64,000 nucleotides of DNA from positions 124,001 through 188,000 of the forward strand of contig JAQTUV010000005.1 in the NCBI GenBank assembly GCA_028707175.1, written 5' to 3'. Below, in pieces: positions 39,099-47,379 of the stretch. The notes under the pieces are model-generated. The model searched no databases, was not told where the DNA came from, and was given only the letters and a program-made list of their open reading frames with translations. Source of the DNA: Sideroxydans sp. GTDB lineage: Bacteria > Pseudomonadota > Gammaproteobacteria > Burkholderiales > Gallionellaceae. Numbering within the stretch: the first letter of the stretch is position 1; each line of letters begins with the position of its first letter. The position numbers were made by a program, and so were the translations under genes.

Positions 39099-39920
39099 TT
39101 ACGCGTTGACTGCCAAAATAACGTGCGATGCCTTGATCAGCGCACACGCCTTCACACCATCCTTAAGTCCCAATGTCTTGATGCTGTCATTGGTCACGAT
39201 GGCCGCCACACTCTTGCCACCCGCCAATTCGATGATGACCTCACCATTGACCGAGCCTTCTTGGCAACGCACCACCGTGCCATGCAATTCGTTGCGGGCG
39301 CTGGTCTTGAAGCCGTCCGAAGTGGTCACGATCACCCACGGCGCTTTCACCATCGCATAAGCCTCGCTGCCCACCCTCAAACCAAGATGGCTCACGCTGT
39401 CGTTGGTGATCACTGCAGCCAGCGTGTCGCCACCACCAATGTCCAGCACCACCTCTGCATTGATCGCCCCCAGCTTCAGACTTTTCACCGTACCCAAAAA
39501 CTGATTTCGTGCGCTTGTTTTCATGTCGAATCTCCTTATCAAATGGTAATACTCATCAAAATCATCCATCACCTGCGCCAGCTTTTTGAGCACCTCTTCC
39601 CGCTCCTGCTCCAAACGCCGATACGCTCCCACTACCCGGCGACCATGTTGGGTAAGCGTTGTTCCGCCCCCTTTTGATCCGCCAGTCTTGCGCTCTACTA
39701 AAGGTTGCTCAGACAGGTTGTTGATCGCCTCCACCGCTTCCCACGCGGCCTTGTAGCTCATACCCATCGCACTGGCTGCAGCAGTGATGGAGCCTGATGC
39801 ATCGATACGCTCCAACAATTCCAGATGATCCCAGCGCCGCCCCTTGGCGAGCTTCAACTTGGAAACCACGCCAGACTCAGATTTCTTCCCAGTCTTCTTC
39901 TCTACAACTGATAGCACCAT
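39099..39920 (-). CDS. modE: ModE, molybdate-responsive regulator
   Basis: The 273-residue protein has a LysR-like helix-turn-helix N-terminus (WDHLELLERIDASGSITAAA, SAMGMSYKAAWEAVEAINNL) and two Mop domains (about 130-200 and 205-270: TSARNQFLGTVKSLKLG and TSARNELHGTVVRCQEG). Molybdate-bound ModE represses uptake genes. The start at 39920 (GAGGT upstream) was chosen over one 46 codons farther up that would read through the promoter. It is the first gene of the mod operon. Confidence 0.93.
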   Translation of the reverse strand: MVLSVVEKKTGKKSESGVVSKLKLAKGRRWDHLELLERIDASGSITAAASAMGMSYKAAWEAVEAINNLSEQPLVERKTGGSKGGGTTLTQHGRRVVGAYRRLEQEREEVLKKLAQVMDDFDEYYHLIRRFDMKTSARNQFLGTVKSLKLGAINAEVVLDIGGGDTLAAVITNDSVSHLGLRVGSEAYAMVKAPWVIVTTSDGFKTSARNELHGTVVRCQEGSVNGEVIIELAGGKSVAAIVTNDSIKTLGLKDGVKACALIKASHVILAVNA

Positions 39921-39932
39921 GATGACCTCACA

Positions 39933-39957
39933 CGTTATGTCTCTGTACAACCTAACG
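39933..39957. promoter_or_regulatory. Degenerate ModE-type palindrome before modE
   Basis: CGTTATGT...CCTAACG: outer arms CGTTA/TAACG are perfect inverses 13-37 bases before the modE start, and overlap the expected start point of the minus-strand sigma54 promoter. The inner parts are imperfect. Compare the better site at 40195-40218. Confidence 0.5.
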
Positions 39958-39961
39958 CACA

Positions 39962-39976
39962 GCAAGAGCAATGCCA
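39962..39976 (-). promoter_or_regulatory. Sigma54-type promoter of modE-mod operon
   Basis: Minus strand TGGCATTGCTCTTGC: GG-N10-GC spacing is exact, with one mismatch in TGGCAC. It is 42 bases before the modE start and faces away from the promoter at 40167-40181. Confidence 0.6.
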
Positions 39977-40064
39977 TCGCTTCAACCAGAGCAATAAAAC
40001 CCTCTAGCCATTGGATTACACGCCATCCCTGCGCCCAATTCAAGCTCTTCAAACCCAAGCGTTA

Positions 40065-40080
40065 TGTAGCCTTTTAAACA
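40065..40080. promoter_or_regulatory. NifA-type activator site between modE and TonB operon
   Basis: TGTAGCCTTTTAAACA fits TGT-N10-ACA. It lies about 100 bases upstream of the plus-strand sigma54 promoter and about 90 bases upstream of the minus-strand one, so it could serve both. Confidence 0.68.
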
Positions 40081-40166
40081 AATTGGCACATTCGTTACAA
40101 CCTATAAGCTACAACGGAATACCCCTTTAACCACGAACTCCCCAGCCACATAGGCCTTCGCCGTAT

Positions 40167-40181
40167 TGGCACATCCCTTGC
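40167..40181 (+). promoter_or_regulatory. Sigma54 promoter of TonB-receptor operon
   Basis: TGGCACATCCCTTGC matches TGGCAC-N5-TTGC exactly, 64 bases before the receptor start. Confidence 0.82.
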
Positions 40182-40194
40182 TGAGTCGAGATAG

Positions 40195-40218
40195 CGTTAT
40201 GTACTAGTTTACATAACC
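40195..40218. promoter_or_regulatory. ModE operator at TonB-receptor promoter
   Basis: CGTTATGTA-N6-TACATAACC: 8 of 9 positions are inverted-symmetric, and it fits the ModE-box form CGNTATRTA-N6-TAYATANCG. It overlaps the predicted start point of the sigma54 promoter at 40167-40181, so bound ModE would block transcription. Confidence 0.75.
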
Positions 40219-40244
40219 AAATCCATTTTACATAGGAGCGACGA

Positions 40245-42218
40245 ATGAAACCGCACAACAAAACAAATACCTTATGGCTGGCTTGTCTGTTGGCCTGTAG
40301 TGCAACTGCGACAGCCGAAACCTTCAGCTTGGGTGAGCTCACGGTGACTGCGACCAAACCGCAGGTTGGAGAAATCGGCACAGACCAAACATCGTCGGTC
40401 GTTACCCAAAAAGACATAAAGCAATTCAACCGCGACAACGTAGGCGATGCGCTGAATCTGCTTTCCGGCGTTACGCTCACCAACAGTGGCATGCGCAACG
40501 AAAAGATGATCTATGTGCGCGGCTTTGATGCCCGTCAAGTACCGTTATTCATCGACGGCATTCCTGTTTATGTTCCTTATGACGGTTATGTCGATTTGAA
40601 TCGCTTCACCACTGCCGATCTGGCCGCTATTCAAGTTTCCAAGGGCTTCAGCTCTGTCTCCTATGGCCCTAACACGCTCGGCGGCGCAATCAACCTGATC
40701 TCGCGCAAACCTAAAACCAAATTCGAGGGTGATGTTTCAGTCGGCATCGCCTCCGGCAACGAGAAACAAGCACAAGCGAATGTCGGAACCAACCAAGGTA
40801 TGTGGTATGCACAGGCGGGCATCTCTTACTTGAAAAGTGACGGCTACCCACTATCGGCAAGCTTCACCCCCACCGCCACCGAAGACGGTGGCACACGCAA
40901 CAATTCCTACCGCAAGGATGACAAGATCTCCATCAAGTTTGGCCTGACACCTAATGCCAGCGATGAATATGCGATCAGTTACTACAAACAGAATGGTGAA
41001 AAGGGGCAGCCTCCCTCCACGGGCGCTGGGGCTCGCTACTGGAAGTGGCCATTCTGGGACAAGGAAAGTCTCTATTTCCTGTCGAACACACAGCTAGGAG
41101 ACAACGAAAAGCTCAAGGTCCGGCTCTATGAAGACAAGTACGGCAATGGCTTGGACATCTACGCTAACGCGAGTTATCCGACCATCACCAATCCCGTCGC
41201 CAACCAAAGTACCTATGATGACAAGACTCGTGGAGGCTCTGTTGAACTGAGTACGACTCGCCTAGCCCGACAAGAAATCAAGTTGGTCACCAACTACAAG
41301 GTTGATAAACACATCGCACGGGATGGTGTTGCAACCATCACAGAATCTTTTCAGGACACGTTGTCGTCTTACGCTATTGAAGACAACGTAGCGATCAACG
41401 ATTCGACACTGCTCTCTCTCGGCATCACTCGACATACCCTGCGTCCGCAGGAAGTCTATAAGCCAGGAAGTCCATTCACGTTGCCCGATGCAAAGTCGGC
41501 GACCAACGGTCAGGCTGGGCTGTATTACGATCTCACCGCAGACACCCGTCTCTACGCGACACTCGCTCAGAAATCTCGATTACCTACACTGAAAGACCGT
41601 TACTCCGCACGGTTTGCGACCTATATCGAGAACGCGGCACTGCGTCCCGAAACGTCGATCAACTATGAGATCGGCTACCAAGGCACTCCTTGGGATGCAG
41701 TCAAAGCTGAAGCAGCGATCTTCTACAGTGATATCACCGACAAGATCCAGACGGCCTATCAGACTGGCACGACTACCTGTAGCGCCGGCGCCAAGTGCCA
41801 GATGCAGAACATCGGCAAGGTCAGTTCCACAGGTATCGAACTGGGCATGCGCGGTGCAGCGAACACCGCGCTGGAACTGGGCGGCAACTACACACTGACC
41901 GTACTCAAGAACGTCAGCGACCCCGCGACCAAACTCACCGGCATCCCTCGTCACAAACTGACCGCACATGCCTTGTACAAAGTGGGCGATGCAATCGATC
42001 TGATCTCGTTCGCCGAATACAACAGCAGCCGCTGGGCTTCGAACACGGTCGAATTGTCCGGCTTCGCAACGCTGAACCTGAAAGCAGTTTATCGCGTCAC
42101 CCAAACCATCTCGACAGAAGTAGGGATCAACAATCTAACGGACCGCAACTACTCGCTGGCTGACGGCTACCCGAACCCTGGTCGCACTTGGTTCGCCAAC
42201 GCATCAATGAAGTTCTAG
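40245..42218 (+). CDS. TonB-dependent outer-membrane receptor
   Basis: The 657-residue receptor has a signal peptide (LWLACLLACSATATA cut before ETFSLGELTV), a TonB box-like start (GELTVTATK), a plug domain (NVGDALNLLSGVTLTNSGMR, GPNTLGGAINLISRKP) and a beta-barrel ending in NASMKF with terminal phenylalanine. It takes up a metal chelate or similar ligand across the outer membrane. TAGGAG precedes the start. The sigma54 and ModE sites upstream suggest a molybdenum-related ligand; iron or copper chelates are alternatives. Confidence 0.88.
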   Translation: MKPHNKTNTLWLACLLACSATATAETFSLGELTVTATKPQVGEIGTDQTSSVVTQKDIKQFNRDNVGDALNLLSGVTLTNSGMRNEKMIYVRGFDARQVPLFIDGIPVYVPYDGYVDLNRFTTADLAAIQVSKGFSSVSYGPNTLGGAINLISRKPKTKFEGDVSVGIASGNEKQAQANVGTNQGMWYAQAGISYLKSDGYPLSASFTPTATEDGGTRNNSYRKDDKISIKFGLTPNASDEYAISYYKQNGEKGQPPSTGAGARYWKWPFWDKESLYFLSNTQLGDNEKLKVRLYEDKYGNGLDIYANASYPTITNPVANQSTYDDKTRGGSVELSTTRLARQEIKLVTNYKVDKHIARDGVATITESFQDTLSSYAIEDNVAINDSTLLSLGITRHTLRPQEVYKPGSPFTLPDAKSATNGQAGLYYDLTADTRLYATLAQKSRLPTLKDRYSARFATYIENAALRPETSINYEIGYQGTPWDAVKAEAAIFYSDITDKIQTAYQTGTTTCSAGAKCQMQNIGKVSSTGIELGMRGAANTALELGGNYTLTVLKNVSDPATKLTGIPRHKLTAHALYKVGDAIDLISFAEYNSSRWASNTVELSGFATLNLKAVYRVTQTISTEVGINNLTDRNYSLADGYPNPGRTWFANASMKF

Positions 42219-42228
42219 GAGATCAGCC

Positions 42229-43500
42229 ATGACAAAGTGGATCGTTTCCCTTTGCTTCTTGCTGCTATCGCAACTGGCTACCGCCACCGAAAAGGTGGTG
42301 GTGGTTTCCAGTTACCCGCAAGAGGTCATCTCTCAATTCGAGGCAGCCTTCGAAAAGAAGTATCCGCAATACCGACTGGAAATCCTGTGGCGACAATCGC
42401 GCGATGCGATGAGCTACCTGCATCAACCACACAGCCCGGTGGATGTGTACTGGACACCCGCACAGCGCAACTTCGTGATGCTGGCGAAAGAAGGTGCATT
42501 CCACAAACTGGATATCGAGCTGCAAGGATTGCCAAAGAAGATCGGCGGCTTCCAGATTTCCGACACCGAGGGTTACTACGTCGCGCACGAGACTGCCGGT
42601 TACGGCATGGCCTATCACCCCGCCGAATTGGAACGTCTGCACCTGCCCGTGCCGACGGATTGGAAGACGCTGACTGACCCCGCCTTTGACGGGCGTGTGA
42701 TGTTGCCCATCCCTTCCAAGGTCGGCTATGCACCCATCCTCATCGACACATTGCTGCAAAGCTACGGCTGGGAACAGGGCTGGCAAGTGCTATCGCAGAT
42801 CGCCGCCAACGCTGTGCTGGCGGATGCAGGGGCGACTTTCATCTCGGACGATGTGGGTAGCGGGCGCGTAGCGGTGGGCATGACCATCGACTTCTTCGCC
42901 GTCTCCGCCATCGCCAACGGCAAGCCGTTGCGCTTCACCTATCCCGAACGGGTCGGCTATTCCCCCGCGCATGTCGGCATCTTCAAGGAAGCGAGCAACC
43001 TAAAAGGCGCACGCGCCTTCGCCAGTTTTGTGCTTTCCGATGAAGGCCAGCAACTGTTGTTCCATCCCGACATCCGCAAGTTACCCGTGCGCCCATCTGT
43101 CTATGCGAAAAAACCGCAAGGATATTTCGATCCGTTTGCCGCCGCACAACGCGCCACCTACGACTACGACGTAGCCTCCGGCCTGCAACGTCAAGACGTA
43201 GTCAGCGCATTGTTCGATGCGCTCATCACGCGTCACCATACCGAGTTGAAGGCGATGCACCAAGCCCTGCGCCGTGCTGAACAGAAATCGTCCGCTGATG
43301 TACGCCTTGCAGAGGCTCGCATACATGCTTATTGGCTGCCGCTGAGCCTCGCTCAGATCAACGATGCGACGCTACAACAAAGTTTCATCAAACGTGACGG
43401 CAAGACTGAAAGCATCGAGAAGCAATGGGATGCGGAGATCTCCGCACACTACGCGCAAGCCACCCGTATCGCACTAACCATCGCGGAGGGAAAACCATGA
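42229..43500 (+). CDS. Periplasmic solute-binding protein (iron-type fold)
   Basis: The 423-residue protein has a signal peptide (MTKWIVSLCFLLLSQLATA) and a binding-protein body of the Fe(III)/polyamine type: VVVVSSYPQEVISQFEAAF, WRQSRDAMSYLHQ, TAGYGMAYHPAELERL. Its C-terminus is longer than usual, with a helical extension (about 330-420: LKAMHQALRRAEQKSSADV). No ABC permease or ATPase gene is beside it, so it may hand its ligand to another system (ModBC is next door) or work with the TonB receptor. TAGGAGA precedes the start, 10 bases after the receptor stop. Confidence 0.8.
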   Translation: MTKWIVSLCFLLLSQLATATEKVVVVSSYPQEVISQFEAAFEKKYPQYRLEILWRQSRDAMSYLHQPHSPVDVYWTPAQRNFVMLAKEGAFHKLDIELQGLPKKIGGFQISDTEGYYVAHETAGYGMAYHPAELERLHLPVPTDWKTLTDPAFDGRVMLPIPSKVGYAPILIDTLLQSYGWEQGWQVLSQIAANAVLADAGATFISDDVGSGRVAVGMTIDFFAVSAIANGKPLRFTYPERVGYSPAHVGIFKEASNLKGARAFASFVLSDEGQQLLFHPDIRKLPVRPSVYAKKPQGYFDPFAAAQRATYDYDVASGLQRQDVVSALFDALITRHHTELKAMHQALRRAEQKSSADVRLAEARIHAYWLPLSLAQINDATLQQSFIKRDGKTESIEKQWDAEISAHYAQATRIALTIAEGKP

Positions 43501-44843
43501 ACCGCCACGTGCTGTCGATATTGATCGCCCTTGCCGCAGTGCAGCCCGCACTCGCCAACGATGCCGCCATTGCCGTCAACGATGCGACTCGCGAGGCTTA
43601 CACGCAGCCGGTTCCGGCAATGGAGGAAACCGACCGTGCCAAGTTTCTCAAGGGGCGCGGTCTGGTGCGGCAGATATGGGTGATCCCACCTAGCGAGAAT
43701 CGCGAGATCGCCGGGCTTGGCCCCTTGTATAACCGTCTCTCATGCATCGCCTGCCATCCGGCGAACGGCCGCGGCTTTGCGCCGGAGAACAAGGACGAGC
43801 CGATGCGAGCCATGCTGGTGCGCTTGAGCGTGCCGGGCAGCGACCCGCACGGTGGCCCGTTGCCTCACTCGGCCTACGGCGGACAGTTGAACGAGAACGG
43901 TGTGCCCGGCGTAGCGGGTGAAGGCCGCGCAGAAATTCGCTACACCACACACACCGTCACGCTGCACGGCGGAGAAAAAATAACACTGCGCAAACCGTCT
44001 TTTCGCTTCACCGATCTGGCCTACGGCGCCATGCCGAAAAACCTGATGACCTCGCCGCGCATCGCACCTTCGATATTCGGCCTAGGCTTGCTGGAAGCCG
44101 TACCGGACAGCACGTTGGTCGCATTGGCTTCTGTGAGCAAACCGACGGGCATCAAAGGCAAGATCAATCTCGTATGGGATGAGGAGCAGAAAAAATCTGT
44201 GCCGGGGCGCTTCGGCTGGAAGGCCAACATGCCCAATTTGCGCCAGCAAATCGCAGGGGCATTCGTCGGCGACATGGGCGTCACCTCGCCGCTGTTCCAG
44301 CAGGAGAACTGCATGCTCGCCCAGAGCGAGTGCGCAAAATCTCCCTCCGCAGGTAAGCCCGAGTTGAATAAGGAGCAGCTCGATGCCACCGAGTTCTATC
44401 ACTTCGCGCTCGCCGTACCGCAACGACGCGACACGGATGATCGACGAGTGCAACGCGGCGCAAAACTTTTTGATCAAGCTCAATGCGGTGCATGCCATGT
44501 AAGCGAACTGAAGACCGGCGAGTTCTCCAAATATCCGACGCTGGCCAACCGCACCATCCATCCCTACACCGACCTGCTGCTGCACGACATGGGCGAGGCG
44601 CTGGCTGACCACAGGCCCGACTACCTTGCCAGCGGACGCGAATGGCGCACCCCGCCGCTGTGGGGCATCGGCCTCGCACAAAAAGTCGAACCGCGCGCCA
44701 ATTTTTTGCACGACGGACGCGCACGAACTTTGTTGGAAGCTGTGTTGTGGCATGACGGAGAGGCTGCCCCTGCTGCACGTAGCGTGAAGCAGATGACCCT
44801 CCAAGACCGACATGCCCTCATTCGTTTTTTGGAGTCGCTATGA
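43497..44843 (+). CDS. Di-haem oxidoreductase-like cytochrome c (DHOR family)
   Basis: The 448-residue protein has a signal peptide (HVLSILIALAAVQPALA) and two CxxCH haem sites, CIACH (about residue 83) and CGACH (about 330). The sequence around NRLSCIACHPANGRGF and FLHDGRARTLLEAVLWHDGEA is the DUF1111/DHOR pattern, related to MauG-like peroxidase cytochromes. It overlaps the binding-protein gene by four bases, so it is part of one system. It may change the redox state of the transported ligand (inference). Confidence 0.85.
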   Translation: MNRHVLSILIALAAVQPALANDAAIAVNDATREAYTQPVPAMEETDRAKFLKGRGLVRQIWVIPPSENREIAGLGPLYNRLSCIACHPANGRGFAPENKDEPMRAMLVRLSVPGSDPHGGPLPHSAYGGQLNENGVPGVAGEGRAEIRYTTHTVTLHGGEKITLRKPSFRFTDLAYGAMPKNLMTSPRIAPSIFGLGLLEAVPDSTLVALASVSKPTGIKGKINLVWDEEQKKSVPGRFGWKANMPNLRQQIAGAFVGDMGVTSPLFQQENCMLAQSECAKSPSAGKPELNKEQLDATEFYHFALAVPQRRDTDDRRVQRGAKLFDQAQCGACHVSELKTGEFSKYPTLANRTIHPYTDLLLHDMGEALADHRPDYLASGREWRTPPLWGIGLAQKVEPRANFLHDGRARTLLEAVLWHDGEAAPAARSVKQMTLQDRHALIRFLESL

Positions 44844-44922
44844 ATGGAAGGAGAACTATTCGATTCGATGAATGACCACCGCCCAATCACAAATCTCATC
44901 TTTATTTTTACAGGAGCCACAA

Positions 44923-46011
44923 ATGTCTAAACGCAATCTGAACCACTTGCTCGCAACTTCTCTGTTCGCCTCCATGCCCGTATTCGCGGATACCGCCAAT
45001 GTGTCCGTGTATGGCGTGGCGAACATCTCTATCGACCGCATCGACACCGGAACCGCCACCAACGGCACAAAGGGAACCAGCATCCTCAAAGCTTCAAGCA
45101 ATGCCTCGCGTATCGGCTTCAAGGGAGTGGAAGAATTGGGAGGCGGCATATCGGCTATCTGGCAGATCGAGTCCTTGATCGCGCAGGACAATGCGGGTGG
45201 CACTTTCGCCACACGCAACAGCTATGCAGGTCTGAGCAGCAAAGACTACGGCACGGTATTGGTAGGTCGTAATGACACACCCTACAAAGTCATCACCCGC
45301 AAGCTGGATAACTTCGGCGACACACTCGGTGACAACCGCAGCTTGTTCGGTACCGTGAAGAGCAAATCATCCAGCACCGTCGCCTCGTTCGTCACCAAAC
45401 AACCCGATGTGATCGCATATAACTCACCTAGCTTCAGCGGGTTCACCGCCTCAGTCGCCTATGTAAACTTGACCGAGACTGCCACCAAAGCCACCGACAA
45501 AAAGGACGATGCAACTTCCTTAGCCGCTTCTTACGACAATGGTTCCTTGTATGGCGCGTTGGGATACGAGACGCATAAGCTCAACACACTCGGCGGTACA
45601 GAAAAAGCATGGAATGCCGCAGCCAGCTACAAGTTGGAGGCCTACTCGCTCGCATTGGCCTATGAGAAGACCAGCGACACGTTGGGGACAGCCGGTGCCA
45701 ACAAATACGGGCATGCGGCACTGTATGTCACCGGCAAATTCGAGTTCGATGCGAGTGCGCTCAAGGCCGCCTATACAAAGGCGAACGATCTGGCCGGTAC
45801 CGCCAACTCGGGAGCGACACATCTCTCGCTCGGTTACGACTACCGGATGAGCAAGCGCACTACGCTGTATGCGCTGTACACCCAGCTGGCCAATAAAAGT
45901 GCGGCCAATTACGACTTGGGCGGTGCAGCCTGGAGCAGCGGGTTGACTACTTCCATCGGTGCCGGCTCAAAGCTGTCTGCATTTTCGCTGGGGGTGAAAC
46001 AGGTGTTCTAA
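44923..46011 (+). CDS. Gram-negative general porin (16-strand type)
   Basis: The 362-residue protein has a signal peptide (LNHLLATSLFASMPVFA) and the betaproteobacterial porin features NVSVYGVANISIDR, SRIGFKGVEELGGGISAIWQ, and a C-terminal phenylalanine (SLGVKQVF). It forms an outer-membrane pore. CAGGAG precedes the ATG at 44923; the longer frame from 44872 has no signal. It is the last gene of the TonB-receptor operon; a hairpin follows at 46030-46057. Confidence 0.9.
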   Translation: MSKRNLNHLLATSLFASMPVFADTANVSVYGVANISIDRIDTGTATNGTKGTSILKASSNASRIGFKGVEELGGGISAIWQIESLIAQDNAGGTFATRNSYAGLSSKDYGTVLVGRNDTPYKVITRKLDNFGDTLGDNRSLFGTVKSKSSSTVASFVTKQPDVIAYNSPSFSGFTASVAYVNLTETATKATDKKDDATSLAASYDNGSLYGALGYETHKLNTLGGTEKAWNAAASYKLEAYSLALAYEKTSDTLGTAGANKYGHAALYVTGKFEFDASALKAAYTKANDLAGTANSGATHLSLGYDYRMSKRTTLYALYTQLANKSAANYDLGGAAWSSGLTTSIGAGSKLSAFSLGVKQVF

Positions 46012-46029
46012 GGAATGTTTGGTATCAAT

Positions 46030-46057
46030 GTAGAACGGGCCGCATGACCCGTTCTAC
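46030..46057. terminator. Hairpin between porin and convergent gene
   Basis: GTAGAACGGG / CCCGTTCTAC, a perfect 10-bp stem with an 8-base loop, lies 18 bases after the porin stop and 20 bases before the stop of the convergent gene. There is no clear T-run, so it may be a bidirectional terminator or a small repeat. Confidence 0.6.
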
Positions 46058-46076
46058 TTGATGTATCCGACTGCAC

Positions 46077-46592
46077 TCAGCCACGCTCAGCGCATCTGTT
46101 TTTCGAGCGAAATTCGGATTGTTTCAGCACATTCTCCATCTGCCCCGATAACAAGCGGCGTGCTTCAGTGTGGGCAGCAGAGCTCTCTCCCAGAAAGAGC
46201 GCTTCTAAATATGAGATGCAGATCGCTTCGTACAACTCATTATCAGCGCGATCGAACACATTGGCGATCAAAGACAGGTGGGTACTCACCGTGGCGAAGT
46301 CACGCCTCATAATCGCTTCGCGAGTGGCCAGCTTCAGCGCGCCCACCTCTAGATGCACGATGCCAAAATCGCTCTCTTCGATACGATCCGCAACATCGGG
46401 CATATACAGTGTGAGTTGTTTGACGAAATCGGCTCGTCCGATAAGTGGCTTTTTTTGCTGATGCCCCACCATGCGTCGCAACGACATGAAGGTCTTGAAG
46501 TCGAGAAAAGATTCAGCCGGGTATTTTGCACTGAGGGCAACAGCCTGCTCGTTGCGTGACAACGTGTGTGTGATGAGGTTGATCATGTTCAT
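46077..46592 (-). CDS. Nif-linked helical protein, unknown function
   Basis: The 171-residue protein is mostly helical: VKQLTLYMPDVADRIEESDFGIVHLEVGALKLATR, (given as VKQLTLYMPDVADRIEESDF and VHLEVGALKLATREAI), then DNELYEAICISYLEALFLGE. No known catalytic motif. It might belong to the DUF7674-type group, but that is uncertain. AGGGAGA precedes the start. It ends the nifHDK-direction series and is 119 bases from the next gene up. Confidence 0.65.
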   Translation of the reverse strand: MNMINLITHTLSRNEQAVALSAKYPAESFLDFKTFMSLRRMVGHQQKKPLIGRADFVKQLTLYMPDVADRIEESDFGIVHLEVGALKLATREAIMRRDFATVSTHLSLIANVFDRADNELYEAICISYLEALFLGESSAAHTEARRLLSGQMENVLKQSEFRSKNRCAERG

Positions 46593-46710
46593 TTCTCCCT
46601 AGGGTGGAATGAGCTCACAATAAACCTGACTTGTTACAAGGTCATTAAAGAAAAGTTGCATGTGGATATACCACGCAACTTACACCCTCCTACAGGGCTG
46701 ACTTTTTTGC

Positions 46711-46977
46711 TTAGCGTAACGCGCCGACATAACGCTCGACATTCTTTTTTTCTGCTGGCTTAGCGGTACTGCTGACTATATCGAGCATGCCGTACAAGTT
46801 CATCAATTGGAGGACGACCATAACCAAATCTGGATCGTCTGCATTGCTGAGTTCTTTCAGAGTGTGCGTGGCATATTGCTTGTCTTCACTCAATTTCATG
46901 ATGTCGATATTGCCTTCCATTTTTCGAGTCAATATCTTTAGCTTGGCCAGCAAGGCCAATGTGGCGTTATCGAGCAT
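46711..46977 (-). CDS. Small helical protein near nif genes, unknown
   Basis: The 88-residue protein has a starting helix LDNATLALLAKLKILTRKME and a hydrophobic helix VMVVLQLMNLYGMLDIV. No signal peptide, cysteines or recognised family. ATAGGAAC precedes the start. It is placed after the 90-residue gene in the same direction; a T-rich stretch (46998-47095) separates them. Confidence 0.6.
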   Translation of the reverse strand: MLDNATLALLAKLKILTRKMEGNIDIMKLSEDKQYATHTLKELSNADDPDLVMVVLQLMNLYGMLDIVSSTAKPAEKKNVERYVGALR

Positions 46978-47097
46978 GTTCCTATCCCCGTGGTGTCGCT
47001 TATGTTCTTATTGTTAAGCAGCGAAATAAATAAAACGGACACCCTCCTCGTTACTTCTCTTTTCTTATTTTTTTGTATTTCTGTTATTGCTATTTAT

Positions 47098-47370
47098 TCA
47101 GTCACCATCCACTTCAGCTAACACCACGCCAATGGCATGCAACGGATCATCCGTCAGGCTGAGGCAGTGTTCGCTGCCATTCACCAGATACAGATTAAAT
47201 CTTTCGCGCTTCAGCGCAGCCGGCAGGCGTGCGGGCATGTCATCGTCGTTGCAGAATGTGAAACGCAGATCTGGCCATTTCTGTTTCAACTCAACCAGCG
47301 AAGCCTCGTTCAATACAGCAAGTGAATCCGCCATGTTGGCAATGCGCTCTAACGTTTCAGGAACAATCAT
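47098..47370 (-). CDS. Nif-linked small protein (DUF6129-like)
   Basis: The 90-residue protein contains LVELKQKWPDLRFTFCNDDDMPARLP and FNLYLVNGSEHCLSLTDDP (each under twenty residues when split at CNDDD). It looks like the DUF6129 group, often beside nifY-type genes; this assignment is from memory and not certain. GAGGGGA precedes the start, which is 10 bases after the nifY-like stop, so they are co-transcribed. Confidence 0.65.
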   Translation of the reverse strand: MIVPETLERIANMADSLAVLNEASLVELKQKWPDLRFTFCNDDDMPARLPAALKRERFNLYLVNGSEHCLSLTDDPLHAIGVVLAEVDGD

Positions 47371-47379
47371 TTTCCCCTC

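Noticed and set aside
40084-40098. TGGCAC-N5-TTAC on the plus strand before the TonB receptor
   Set aside because: The essential GC at -12 is AC; a perfect promoter lies at 40167-40181.
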